Source: Arachis hypogaea
Lineage: Eukaryota > Streptophyta > Magnoliopsida > Fabales > Fabaceae
Assembly (NCBI RefSeq): GCF_003086295.3
Contig: NC_092041.1
Coordinates: 98,357,827-98,421,826, forward strand
Length of the DNA: 64,000 nt
Direction of reading: 5' to 3'
The notes beneath the pieces are model-generated. The model was given only the letters and a program-made list of their open reading frames with translations, was not told the DNA's origin and ran no database searches. The position numbers and the translations under genes were made by a program. Below are positions 40,244 through 50,888 of the stretch, one piece after another; position 1 is the stretch's first letter, and every line of letters starts with the position of its first letter.

Positions 40244-41049
40244 TTATTGAGTTTGAACAATTGAAGGCATATTTTATTTCTTAGATCAGGAATAATTTAT
40301 TTTTGTTGTTACAGAGTCATTAAATTTTGATAGGATAGTTTCTTTTCAAAAATTTCTTTTCAAAAATATTATTTCTCTTAATTAATTGTTGATTTTTCGT
40401 GAATTTAGTGTCTTATTCTAAGTTTGGTGTTAACTACATATTTTATATTTTCCTTAAAATTTTCGTATTAATGTTCTTGGTTCTTCCTTGATCTTCAAGT
40501 TGTTCTTGATAATTGGTTATACCCTTTGGAACCTTTTTCAAAAATAATTTTTCTTGGATTGAATCTTGTGCCAAACTTTAAATTTGGTGTTTTCTTGTTA
40601 ATCTTTTTATAATTTTCGAAAATTTTATTAAAGTCTTCAAAAAAATTTTAAGTTTGGTGTTCTTCCTTTTGTTCTTGGTGTTCTTGTGAATCTTCAAGGT
40701 GTTCTTGAGTTTTTCTTGTGTCTTGATCTTAAAATTTTTAAGTTTGGTGTTCCTTGGTGTTTTCCCTCCAAAAATTTTCGAAAATAAGGAGCACTAGATC
40801 TAAAAATTTTAAGTCTGTGTCTTTTGTGTGTTTTTCTCTTTCATCATAAAATTCAAAATTCAAAAAAAAATTATTTTCTCTAACTAATTTTGAACCACTT
40901 TTTCGATTTTTTTTTTTATAAATCTTAGATTTTAATTTCAAAGTTTTCGAAATATATTCAAAAAAAAATTTAACTTCTTTCTATATATTTTGTTTTTACT
41001 TATTCCATTTTCTTTAAATCAACATATAAATTATCTCTTGTAATCCAAT
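40244..41049 (+). other. Leader of the inner element with repeated AAGTTTGGTGTT motifs
   Basis: The untranslated leader holds AAGTTTGGTGTT or AAATTTGGTGTT at about 40419, 40580, 40650 and 40740. The same word forms the polypurine tract before the 3' LTR (48163-48176). The leader is T-rich with many TTTTCGAAAATTT-like segments. Confidence 0.8.
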
Positions 41050-44000
41050 ATGGAAGTAAGTATGAATGGACAAGACAAGAGGACTCTGGGGTCATATGCT
41101 AACCCCACTACTGCTTCATATGGGAGTAGTATCTGTATACCCTCCATTGGAGTTAGTAGCTTTGAGCTGAATCCTCAGCTCATTATCATGGTGCAGCAAA
41201 ACTGCCAGTATTCTGGTCTTCCACATGAAGAACCTACAGAGTTTCTGGCACAATTTCTGCAAATTGCTGATACAGTACATGATAAAGAAGTGGATCAGGA
41301 TGTCTACAGATTATTACTGTTTCCATTTGCTGTAAAAGATCAAGCTAAGAGGTGGTTAAATAACCAGCCTAAGAACAGCATAAAAACATGGAAACAGCTG
41401 TCAGAAAAATTCCTGAATCACTATTTCCCTCCAAAACGGATGACACAGCTAAGGCTAAGCATCCAAGGCTTCAAACAAGGAGATAATGAATCCCTCTATG
41501 ATGCCTGGGAGAGATACAGAGAGATGCTAAGAAAATGCCCCTCTGAAATGTTTTCAGAATGGGTGCAATTAGACATCTTCTACTATGGGCTTACAGAAAA
41601 AGCTCAGATTTCTCTAGACCACTCAGCTGGTGGATCTATACATATGAGAAAAACAATTGAAGAAGCTCAAGAGCTCATTGATACAGTTGCCAGAAATCAG
41701 CATCTGTACCTAAGCAGTGAATCTTCCATGAAAGAAGAAGCTAAAACAGTGACTGCAGAACTCAGTCCGGTGGATCAGGCTAATGAAATTAATCAACAAT
41801 TGGATTTTCTAACTCAGCAGCTAGCCGAATTCAAGGAAATATTACAGGAAACAAGAATGGCTAACAGGAATATGGAAGTGCAATTAAAGCAGACAGAAAA
41901 GCAACTGTCAAAACAAATAGCAGAAGAATGCCAAGCAGTTCAATTACGAAGTGGGAAAACATTAAATACCTCACTTCAAAGCAGCAGGAAGCCAAGAAAT
42001 GAACAGATGTCTACTCAAAATACCTCTGAGGACAATCAGAGCCCAGAGAGGAATGAAGCTGGCGCTGAACGCCCAGCTCATGCTCATTCCTGGCGTTCAA
42101 CGCCAGAAACAAGCATGGATCTGGCGTTGAACGCCCAAAAGGAACATGGTTCTGGCGTTCAAACGCCAGAGGTGGCTTCTAACGCCACTCCAGCTTCCAC
42201 ACCTGGCATTCAAATGCCAGTGGGTGATCAGTCACATACAAGTGCTGATAACAACCCTTCTAAAAAGGCTTCCCAACCCACTTCTGTAGGTAATAAACCT
42301 GCAGCAACTAAGGTTGAGGAATACAAAGCCAAAATGCCTTATCCTCAAAAACTCCGCCAGGCGGAACAGGATAAGCAATTTGCCCGCTTTGCAGACTATC
42401 TCAGGACTCTTGAAATAAAGATTCCGTTTGCAGAAGCACTTGAGCAAATACCCTCTTATGCTAAGTTCATGAAAGAGATCTTAAGTCATAAGAAGGATTG
42501 GAGGGAAACTGAAAAAGTTTACCTCACTGAAGAATGCAGTGCAGTCATTCTGAAAAGCTTACCTGAGAAGCTTAAAGATCCTGGGAGCTTTATGATACCA
42601 TGCACATTAGAAGGTGTTTGTACCAAGCAAGCTTTATGTGATCTTGGGGCAAGTATCAACCTAATACCTGCATCTACTATCAGAAAGCTTAGTTTGACTG
42701 AAGAAATCAAACCAACCAGGATATGTCTTCAACTTGCTGATGGCTCCATTAAATACCCATCAGGCGTGATTGAAGACATGATTGTCAAGGTTGGGCCATT
42801 TGCCTTTCCTACTGACTTTGTGGTGCTGGAAATGGAGGAGCACAAGAGTGCAACTCTCATTCTAGGAAGACCTTTCCTAGCAACTGGCCGAACCCTCATT
42901 GATGTCCAAAAAGGGGAAGTGACCTTGAGAGTCAATGAGGAGGAGTTCAAGTTGAATGTTGTTAAAGCCATGCAACATCCAGACACCCCAAATGACTGCA
43001 TGAGTGTTGATATTATTGACTCTCTGGTAAGAGAGGTCAATATGGCTGAGAGTCTCGAATCAGAGCTAGAGGACATCTTTAAAGATGTTCAGCCTGACTT
43101 GGAGGAATCAGAGAAGATAATAGAACCTCTGAAAGTCCCTCAAGAAGAGGAGAAACCTCCAAAACCTGAACTCAAACCATTACCACCATCCCTGAAATAT
43201 GCATTTCTGGGAGAAGGTGAAACCTTTCCTGTAATTATAAGCTCTACCTTAGAGCCACAGGAAGAGGAAGCACTAATTCAAGTGCTAAGGATGCACAAGA
43301 CAGCTCTTGGGTGGTCCATTAGTGATCTTAAGGGCATTAGCCCAGCCAGATGCATGCACAAAATCTTGTTGGAGGATGACGCCAAGCCAGTGGTTCAACC
43401 ACAAAGGCGGCTGAATCCAGCTATGAAAGAAGTGGTGCAAAAAGAGGTCACTAAATTACTAGAGGCTGGGATTATTTATCCTATTTCTGACAGCCCCTGG
43501 GTGAGCCCTGTCCAAGTTGTCCCTAAGAAGGGTGGCATGACAATGGTTCATAATGAAAAAAAAATGAACTGGTCCCTACAAGGACAGTTACAGGGTGGCG
43601 TATGTGCATTGACTACAGAAGGCTCAATACAGCCACCAGAAAGGATCATTTTCCTTTACCATTCATAGACCAGATGCTAGAAAGACTAGCAGGTCATGAA
43701 TACTACTGCTTCCTGGATGGATATTCAGGTTATAATCAAATTGCAGTAGATCCCCAGGATCAGGAGAAAACGGCATTCACATGCCCATCTGGAGTATTTG
43801 CATACAGAAGGATGCCATTTGGCCTGTGCAATGCACCTGCAACCTTTCAGAGGTGCATGCTCTCAATTTTCTCTGATATGGTGGAAAAATTTCTGGAAGT
43901 CTTCATGGATGACTTTTCAGTATTTGGAGACTCATTCAGCTCCTGCCTTTACCATTTAGCACTTGTTCTAAAAAGATGCCAAGAGACTAACCTGGTTTTA

Positions 44001-45995
44001 AACTGGGAAAAATGTCATTTTATGGTGACTGAAGGAATTGTCCTTGGGCACAAAATTTCGAACAAGGGAATAGAGGTGGATCAAGCTAAGGTAGAAGTAA
44101 TTGAAAAATTACCACCACCTGCTAATGTTAAGGCAATCAGAAGCTTTCTGGGGCATGCAGGATTCTATAGGAGGTTTATAAAAGATTTTTCAAAAATCGC
44201 CAAACCTCTGAGCAACCTGCTAGCTGCTGACACGCCATTTATCTTTGATAAAGAGTGTCTGCAGGCATTTGAGACTCTGAAAGCTAAATTGGTTACAGCA
44301 CCAATCATCTCTGCACCAGACTGGACATTACCATTTGAACTGATGTGTGATGCCAGTGACCATTCCATTGGTGCAGTGTTGGGACAAAGGCATGACAAGC
44401 TTCTGCATGTCATTTACTATGCCAGCCGTGTTCTAAATGATGCACAGAAGAATTACACAACCACAGAAAAAGAGCTACTTGCAGTGGTTTACGCCATTGA
44501 CAAATTCAGATCCTATTTAGTAGGATCAAAAGTGATTGTGTATACTGATCATGCTGCTCTTAAATATCTACTCACAAAGTAGGATTCAAAACCCAGACTC
44601 ATCAGATGGGTGCTGCTTCTGCAAGAGTTTGATATAGAAATAAGAGACAGAAAAGGGACAGAAAATCAAGTAGCAGATCACCTGTCCCGAATAGAACCAG
44701 TAGAAGGGGCGTCCCTCCCTCTCACTGAGATCTCTGAAACCTTTCCGGATGAGCAACTGTTTGCCATCCAGGAAGTGCCATGGTTTGCAGACATTGCAAA
44801 CTACAAGGCAGTGAGATTCATACCCAAAGAGTACAGTAAGGTGCAATCAAAGAAATTAATCACAGATGTAAAGTACTATCTTTGGGATGAACCATATCTC
44901 TTTAAGAGATGTGCAGACGGAGTAATCCGTAGATGTGTGCCTAAAGAAGAAGCACAGAAGATCCTTTGGCACTGCCATGGATCACAGTATGGAGGACATT
45001 TTGGAAGTGAACGAACAGCCACAAGAGTCCTCCAAAGTGGCTTCTACTGGCCTACTCTCTATAAAGATTCCCGAGCATTTGTGCTTAACTGTGATAGTTG
45101 CCAAAGATCAGGCAACCTGCCTCACAGTTATGCCATGCCTCAACAAGGAATCTTGGAGATTGAGTTGTTCGATGTATGGGGCATTGACTTCATGGGACCT
45201 TTCCCACCATCATACTCAAACACTTATATTCTGGTGGCAGTGGATTATGTATCCAAATGGGTGGAGGCTATTGCAACACCCACTAATGACACTAAAACAG
45301 TGTTAAAATTCCTCCAGAAACATATCTTCAGCAGATTTGGTATCCCTAGAGTGTTAATCAGTGATGGGGGCACTCATTTCTGTAATAAACAGCTCTACTC
45401 TGCTCTAGTATGTTATGGAGTCAACCACAGGGTGGCTACTCCATATCACCCACAAACTAATGGGCAAGCTGAAGTCTCAAATAGAGAACTTAAAAGAATC
45501 CTGGAACGGACTGTAATTAACCGTAGAAAGGATTGGGCAAGAAGCTTGGATGATGCTCTGTGGGCATACAGAACAGCATTTAAGACCCCTATAGGGACCT
45601 CTCCATACCAGCTTGTGTATGGAAAGGCATGTCACTTGCCAGTGGAACTGGAACACAAGGCCTACTGGGCAACCAGATTCCTAAACCTTGATGCCAAGTT
45701 AGCTGGAGAAAAACGATTGCTCCAGTTAAATGAGCTAGAGGAATTTAGACTCAATGCTTTCGAGAATGCAAAAATTTACAAGGAGAAAGCAAAAAGATGG
45801 CATGATAAGAAATTGTCATCCAGAGTCTTTGAGCCAGGCCAGAAAGTTCTGCTATTCAATTCCAGGCTCAAATTATTCCCTGGGAAATTAAAATCCCGGT
45901 GGAGAGGTCCATATGTAATTACAAGTGTATCACCATATGGATACGTAGAGCTTCAGGATAATGACTCTAACAAAAAGTTCATTGTTAATGGATAG
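41050..45995 (+). pseudogene. gag-pol of the inner Athila-like element, three lesions
   Basis: Starts MEVSMNGQDK. Gag (about residues 60-175) includes AKRWLNNQPKNSIKTWKQLS; LRSGK follows at about residue 300; I see no CCHC knuckle. The protease has DLGAS with its catalytic Asp at residue 531 (42640). Reverse transcriptase runs across a frameshift in an A9 run at 43556-43564, then continues in another frame with FMDD at 43902-43913. RNase H ends at a TAG at 44580-44582 in LLTK. Integrase has the zinc segment ([19 protein letters not shown]) and the D-D-E core ([35 protein letters not shown]) and ends at a TAG at 45993-45995 that looks premature, as about 20 similar residues follow. Both TAGs fit CAG-to-TAG change. 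No env-like frame follows. Confidence 0.93.
42061..42217. repeat. 31-bp-period dyad array inside the gag-pol reading frame
   Basis: Dyads start at 42061, 42092, 42123 and 42154 (steps of 31), with weaker ones at 42174 and 42205 (again 31 apart). Because 31 is one more than a multiple of three, successive copies are read in different frames (GAERP, WRSTP, LALNA, GVQTP). The coding copies use C or G at the centre, which avoids the TAA present in many non-coding copies. Confidence 0.92.
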
Positions 45996-46280
45996 AGAGT
46001 TAAACATTATCTTGAAGGCAATTTTGAGCAAGAATGCTCAAAACTGAGACTTGATTAAAAGCTCAGTAACAGTCCAGCTAATGACATTAAAGAAGCGCTT
46101 GCTGGGAGGCAACCCAGCCAAATCACAAAATTTAATTTTATTTGCTTTTCTATTTGATCAAGTTTTACAGGTAGATGCTAGTGTATCTTCAAAAGGTGAA
46201 ATAGCAATTGATTGAAGTCACAGAGTTACAGGGAAATTTGGAAGCTCACTGGCGTGAGAAAGCCAGTAAGAAACACTTTG

Positions 46281-46580
46281 GGCGTTAAACGCCCAAAAGA
46301 AGCACCCACTGGGCGTTTAACGCCAGTAAGGGTAGCCATCTGGGCGTTAAACGCCAGAAAGGAGCATCTTCTGGGCGTTAAACGCCAGAAAGAAGCACCT
46401 TCTGGGCGTTTAACGCCAGTCTGCTAGCATCCTGGGCGTTCAGAAAAACGCCCAGTAAGAAAGGACTTCCTGGCGTTCAACGCTAGAAAGAAGCATCATA
46501 TGGGCGTTGAACGCCCAGGAGAAGCAACAATTGGGCGTTAAACGCCCAAAACATGCACCAGTTGGGCGTTTAACGCCAGG
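46281..46580. repeat. 31-bp-period dyad array, ten units, in the 3' untranslated region
   Basis: GGCGTT starts at 46281, 46312, 46343, 46374, 46405, 46435, 46472, 46503, 46534 and 46565. Steps are 31 bp, except one of 30 and one of 37 around a decayed sixth unit. Each 13-14 bp dyad (GGCGTTNAACGCC, often extended to TGGGCG...CGCCCA) is followed by a variable ~17-bp linker rich in AGAAGCA. Confidence 0.95.
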
Positions 46581-46589
46581 ATGGTGGGG

Positions 46590-48140
46590 AGGAGGTAAAA
46601 TTCGTTTTTCTTCACATATTTTCTAATTTTTATGTTTCAATTCATGATTTCTTGCATAAACATGTTTCAAAATATCATCCTTCAATTCCAAAAATTTTAA
46701 TCCTAATTTCTAAAAATCCTAATTTCTAAAACCCCTTTTTCAAAAATATCAAATATATCTTAATTCATAAACACAAATCTTTTTCCAATCCAATTCTTTT
46801 TCAAATCTTTTTAATTTCTTCTCATATCTTTCTCAACTCATCTTATCTTTTTTTTCGAAACTGCCTCTCCTTCTATTCCTCTCCTTTCCTTTCTTTTGCT
46901 TGAGGACAAGCAAACCTCTAAGTTTGGTGTGATGTGCCATGATCACTGAGTTAAAACTCATTAAGATCATGGCACCTAAGGGAACAAGAAGAGCAAGGAT
47001 GTGAACTTAAGGGAGCTGAAGCGTCAGAAATTAATTCTTAAAGGCACCCCACAGACTAGAGGAACATCCACTTCCCAAAACACAGGTCGTTGAGTTCTAA
47101 TCTTTGCCTTAACTCTGTGATAACTGTTCTTATTAGAAATTGACCTTAGAAGTTATATATTAGTAGTAGTAATTAGTATCTCTACTTTGATTTTAATTCC
47201 AATTAAGTTATAATTTATTTTTCTCATCATCATCAAACATGAATAAAATAGTAGATTCTTAGAATAAAGAGGAAATATTTTTTCGAGTTCTTAACAAGGA
47301 AAATTCTAATTATTTATATGTGGTGGCAATACTTTTTGTCTTCTGAATGAATGCCTGAACAGTGCATATTTTTGATATTGAATTTTATGAATGTTAAAAT
47401 TGTTGGCTCCTGAAAGAATGATGAACAAGAGAAATGTTATTGATGATCTGAAAAATCATGAAATTGATTTTTGAAGCAAGAAAAAGCAGTGAAAAACAAG
47501 CTTGCGAAAAAAAAAAATTTACAAGGAATCACTGGATAAAGAAAAAGAAAAAGCCAATAGCCCTTAAAACCAAAAGGCAAGGGTGAAAAGGATCCAAGGC
47601 TTTGAGCATCAGTGGATAGGAGGGCCCAAGGAAGTAATTCCAGGCCTAAGCGGCTAAATCAAGCTGTCCCTAACCATATGCTTGTGGCATGCAGGTCCAA
47701 GTGAAAAGCTTGAGACTGAGTGGTTAAAGTCGTGATCCAAAGCAAAAAGAGTGTGCTTAAGAGCTCTGGGCACCTCTAACTAGGGACTCTAGCAAAGCTG
47801 AGTCACAATCTGAAAAGGTTCACCCAGTTATGTGTCTGTGGCATTTATGTATCCGGTGGTAATACTGGAAAACAAAATGCTTAGGGCCACAGCCAAGACT
47901 CAATAAGTAGCTGTGTTCAAGAATCAACATACTAAACTAGGAGAGTCAATAACACTATCTGAATTCTGAGTTCATATGGATGCCAACCATTCTGAAATTC
48001 AAAGGATAAAGTGAGATGCCAAAACTGTTCAGAAGCAAAAAGCTACAAGCCCCGCTCATCTAATTAGAATCTGAGCTTCACTTAAAACTCTGAGATATTA
48101 TTGCTTCTTGATTTCTTTTTATCCTCTTTTATTCATCTAG
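46590..48140. other. Non-coding 3' region of the inner element
   Basis: No env-like or other open frame above about 60 residues is seen on either strand. There are pyrimidine-rich stretches near 46860-46895 and a purine-rich block at 47440-47530. Confidence 0.7.
46896..46930 (+). promoter_or_regulatory. Internal copy of the hairpin and polypurine-like motif
   Basis: TTGCTTG-AGGA-CAAGCAA (46896-46913) followed by CTAAGTTTGGTGTGATG repeats, 1.25 kb upstream, the hairpin, polypurine tract and first bases of the 3' LTR. It could be an old duplication or a secondary plus-strand priming site. Confidence 0.65.
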
Positions 48141-48177
48141 TTGCTTGAGGACAAGCAACAGTTTAAGTTTGGTGTTG
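48141..48177 (+). promoter_or_regulatory. Hairpin and polypurine tract before the inner 3' LTR
   Basis: TTGCTTG-AGGA-CAAGCAA (48141-48158) is a perfect 7-bp stem with a 4-nt loop. It is followed by TTTAAGTTTGGTGTTG and the LTR start at 48178. Confidence 0.75.
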
Positions 48178-49729
48178 TGATGAGCGGATATTTTGTACGC
48201 TTTTTGGGGGTAATTTCATGTAGATTTTAGCATGTTTCAGTTAGTTTTTAGTAAAATAATATTAGTTTTTAGGCAAAAATTATATTTCTGAACTTTACTA
48301 TGAGTTTGTGTGTTTTTCTGTGATTTCAGGTATTTTCTGGCTGAAATTGAGGGAGCTAAGCAAAAATCTGACTTAGGCTAAAAAAGGACTGCTGATGCTG
48401 TTGGATCCTGACCTCCCTGCACTCGAAATGGATTTTCTGGAGCTACAGGAGTCCAATTGGCGCGCTCTCAACGGCGTTGGAAAGTAGACATCCAGGGCTT
48501 TCCAGCAATATATAATAGTCCATACTTTGCGCAAGGATAGACGACGTAACTTGGCGTTAAACGCCAAGTTCATGCTGCTGTCTGGAGTTAAACGCCAGAA
48601 AAACGTCATGATCCGGAGTTGAACGCCCAAAACACGTCATAACCTGGAGTTTAACGCCAAGAAAGGCCTCTACACGTGGAAAGCTTTAGTCTCAGCCCCA
48701 GCACACACCAAGTGGGCCCCAGAAGTGGATTTCTGCACCAATTATCTTAGTTTATTCATTTTCTGTAAACCTAGGTTACTAGTTTACTATTTAAACAACT
48801 TTTACAGACATTTCTTGTACCTCATGACATTTTCAGATCTGAATTACATACTTTTGACGGCATGAGTCTCTAAACTCCATTGTTGGGGGTGAGGAGCTCT
48901 GCAGCGTCTCGATGAATTAATGTAATTGTTTCTATTTCACTCAAACGTGTGTATGGTCCGATCTAAGATGTTTATTCGCGCTTAATTGTGAAAGAGGTGA
49001 TGATTCGTGACACTCATCACCTCTCTCAATCTATGAACGTGTGCCTGACAAACACCTCCGTTCTACATCAGACTGAATGAACTTCTCTTAGATTCCCCAA
49101 CAGAATCTTCGCGGTATAAGCCGGATTGATGGCGGCATTCATGAGAATCCGGAAAGTCTAAACCTTGTCTGTGGTATTCCGAGTAGGATTCTGGGATTGA
49201 ATGACTGTGACGAGCTTCAAACTCCTGAAGGATGGGCGTTAGTGACAGACGCAAAAGAATCAATGGATTCTATTCCAACCTGATTGAGAACCGACAGATG
49301 ATTAGCCGTGCTGTGACAGAGCATAGGAACGTTTTCACTGAGAGGATGGGAAGTAGCCACTGACAATGGTGACGCCCTACATGCAGCTTGCCGTAGACGT
49401 GCTTTACAAACAATTGAGTTAAATATTACATTGCAGGAATTCAGAGGACAAAGCATCTCCAAAACTCCAACATATTCTCCATTACTGCACAACAAGTAAC
49501 GCTTTTATTTTTCATTATTAAAGTAATAATTATAAGTTTTATGCCCTTTTCCTTATTAAAATACGAGGCTAAAGAATCCTATTGGTATCCTGACTAAGAC
49601 AAATAAAATAAACATTGATTGCTTCAAACCAATAATCTCCGTGGGATCGACCCTTACTCACGTAAGGTATTACTTGGACGACCCAGTGCACTTGCTGGTC
49701 AGTTGTGCGAATCACAAATTCGTGCACCA
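48178..49729 (+). repeat. 3' LTR of the inner element
   Basis: Same length as the 5' LTR with differences at 48281, 48291, 48380, 48604, 49005, 49151 and 49368. It is followed by the TGGAT target duplication at 49730-49734 and then the right part of the outer LTR. Confidence 0.95.
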
Positions 49730-49734
49730 TGGAT

Positions 49735-50888
49735 TCGCGTTTTGGGAGCTTTTTGGCCCATTTTTGAAGGCTTTGGAGCATATATGAAGGTGGAAGCAAC
49801 CACACATCATACCATACACTACCATACTTCATACAATAGTTTTTAGGAGTAGTTTTAGGGTAGTTAGCTTAGGTTTTCTCTCAATTTCGTTAGGGTTTTA
49901 TTAGGTTTTCAATGTAGAATTTTATAGTTCAAGATTTGCTTTTGGATTTTGCTATCTCGATGTATGTATTTCTTTAATTTCCTCTTTTATTATACTCTTT
50001 GTTCTACACTTTCTTCTATTTTAAGTCACTTTGTCAATACACATTTGATTTTGCATTTTTGGATTTCTAGTTGATGAATTTGATATTTGATGATTATTAC
50101 ATGTTTGTTTGAGTTGCTTTTATTGATTTTTATCATTTATGGTTCATAACTTTTATCATTCCCCCAATTTTGCCATGTTTTATGATATTGCTCTCCATGT
50201 GTTCGATGAAATACCAATTTTGATTATGGGGTAAATTTCACCCCTTGGCTTGGGAAAAATGAGTTTATAGATTACTAGAGCCAAATGTCCAACATTTAGT
50301 GATAATTCTTGGGTTGTTAGTTGTTATTGTTTCTACTAACGCTAGCTTTTTACCAATTAATTTGGTAAGTTAACTAGGATTTGTGGATTAATAACAATTA
50401 TGCTCACTTGACTTATCCTTTGATGTTAAGGGTTGACTTAGTGATATTAATCCATCATAATTATCATAGTTGTGGTTATGGTAAGTAAGGGATTCTATAA
50501 TTCATCCTAAGGCAAGATTTCATTTATGTTTTGAACCACATTTTCATTACTTTATAGATTTACTTGTTCACATTACATACATAGTTCTTTTATTCTTTTA
50601 TTAGTTTATTAATTGCAATTTTGAATCATTCTTTAATTGCTTTATTTTGTTTGCTCTCATAATTGAAAGCCCCTTTTGCCTTTCACAACTAGTTTTATGC
50701 ACTTGTTGGCACTAGTTCCTAGGGAGAACGACTCGGGAGTCTAAATACTCTTGGTTAATTTGGTTTGAATTGTGACATTATCTTGAATTGAATTTTGATT
50801 GAGAGGATCCATTGCCAGTTTGGACTATACTCACAACGGAATTACTTTATCTAATTTTTTCGAATTGGCATAATTCTCTCATCTATCA
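49735..50888 (+). repeat. Outer 3' LTR, right part
   Basis: It continues the outer LTR after the inner element and its TGGAT duplication. It ends TCTCTCATCTATCA at 50888, like the truncated 5' LTR. Confidence 0.8.

Larger units (their letters stand above)
38668..49729 (+). mobile_element. Inner Athila-like Ty3/gypsy retrotransposon, near-complete and young
   Basis: Both LTRs are 1552 bp (38668-40219 and 48178-49729), start TGATGAGCGG, end GTGCACCA, and differ by about seven transitions by my reading (0.45%). The flanks are identical 5-bp repeats TGGAT (38663-38667 and 49730-49734). Internal order is primer-binding site, leader, gag, protease, reverse transcriptase, RNase H, integrase, then about 2.2 kb of non-coding DNA with a palindrome array. 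The LRSGK motif after gag, tRNA-Asp-type primer site and long LTRs place it in the Athila lineage; it resembles peanut elements such as FIDEL, but I could not compare. Coding lesions make it non-autonomous now. Confidence 0.95.
32930..50888 (+). mobile_element. Outer non-autonomous Athila-like LTR retrotransposon, 5' LTR truncated
   Basis: The 5' LTR remnant 32930-33280 is closely similar to the end of the 3' LTR at about 50530-50888; both end TCTCTCATCTATCA. Internal DNA 33281-38161 starts with a primer-binding site and ends with a polypurine tract. The 3' LTR begins TGATGAATCC at 38162 and is split by the inner element. No protease, reverse transcriptase or integrase is present, only one acidic open frame, so it depended on another element. 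The rest of the 5' LTR (about 1.3 kb) is deleted or replaced where it meets CACTA sequence. Confidence 0.8.

Noticed and set aside
46281..46580. CRISPR-like array: regular 31-bp period with repeat and variable spacer
   Set aside because: It lies inside a plant LTR retrotransposon; the linkers resemble one another and no cas gene is present. The same dyads occur in the LTRs and coding region.
38668..49729. Endogenous plant virus or env-bearing retrovirus
   Set aside because: There is no env-like frame between integrase and the 3' LTR; domain order and primer site are those of an Athila-like Ty3/gypsy retrotransposon.
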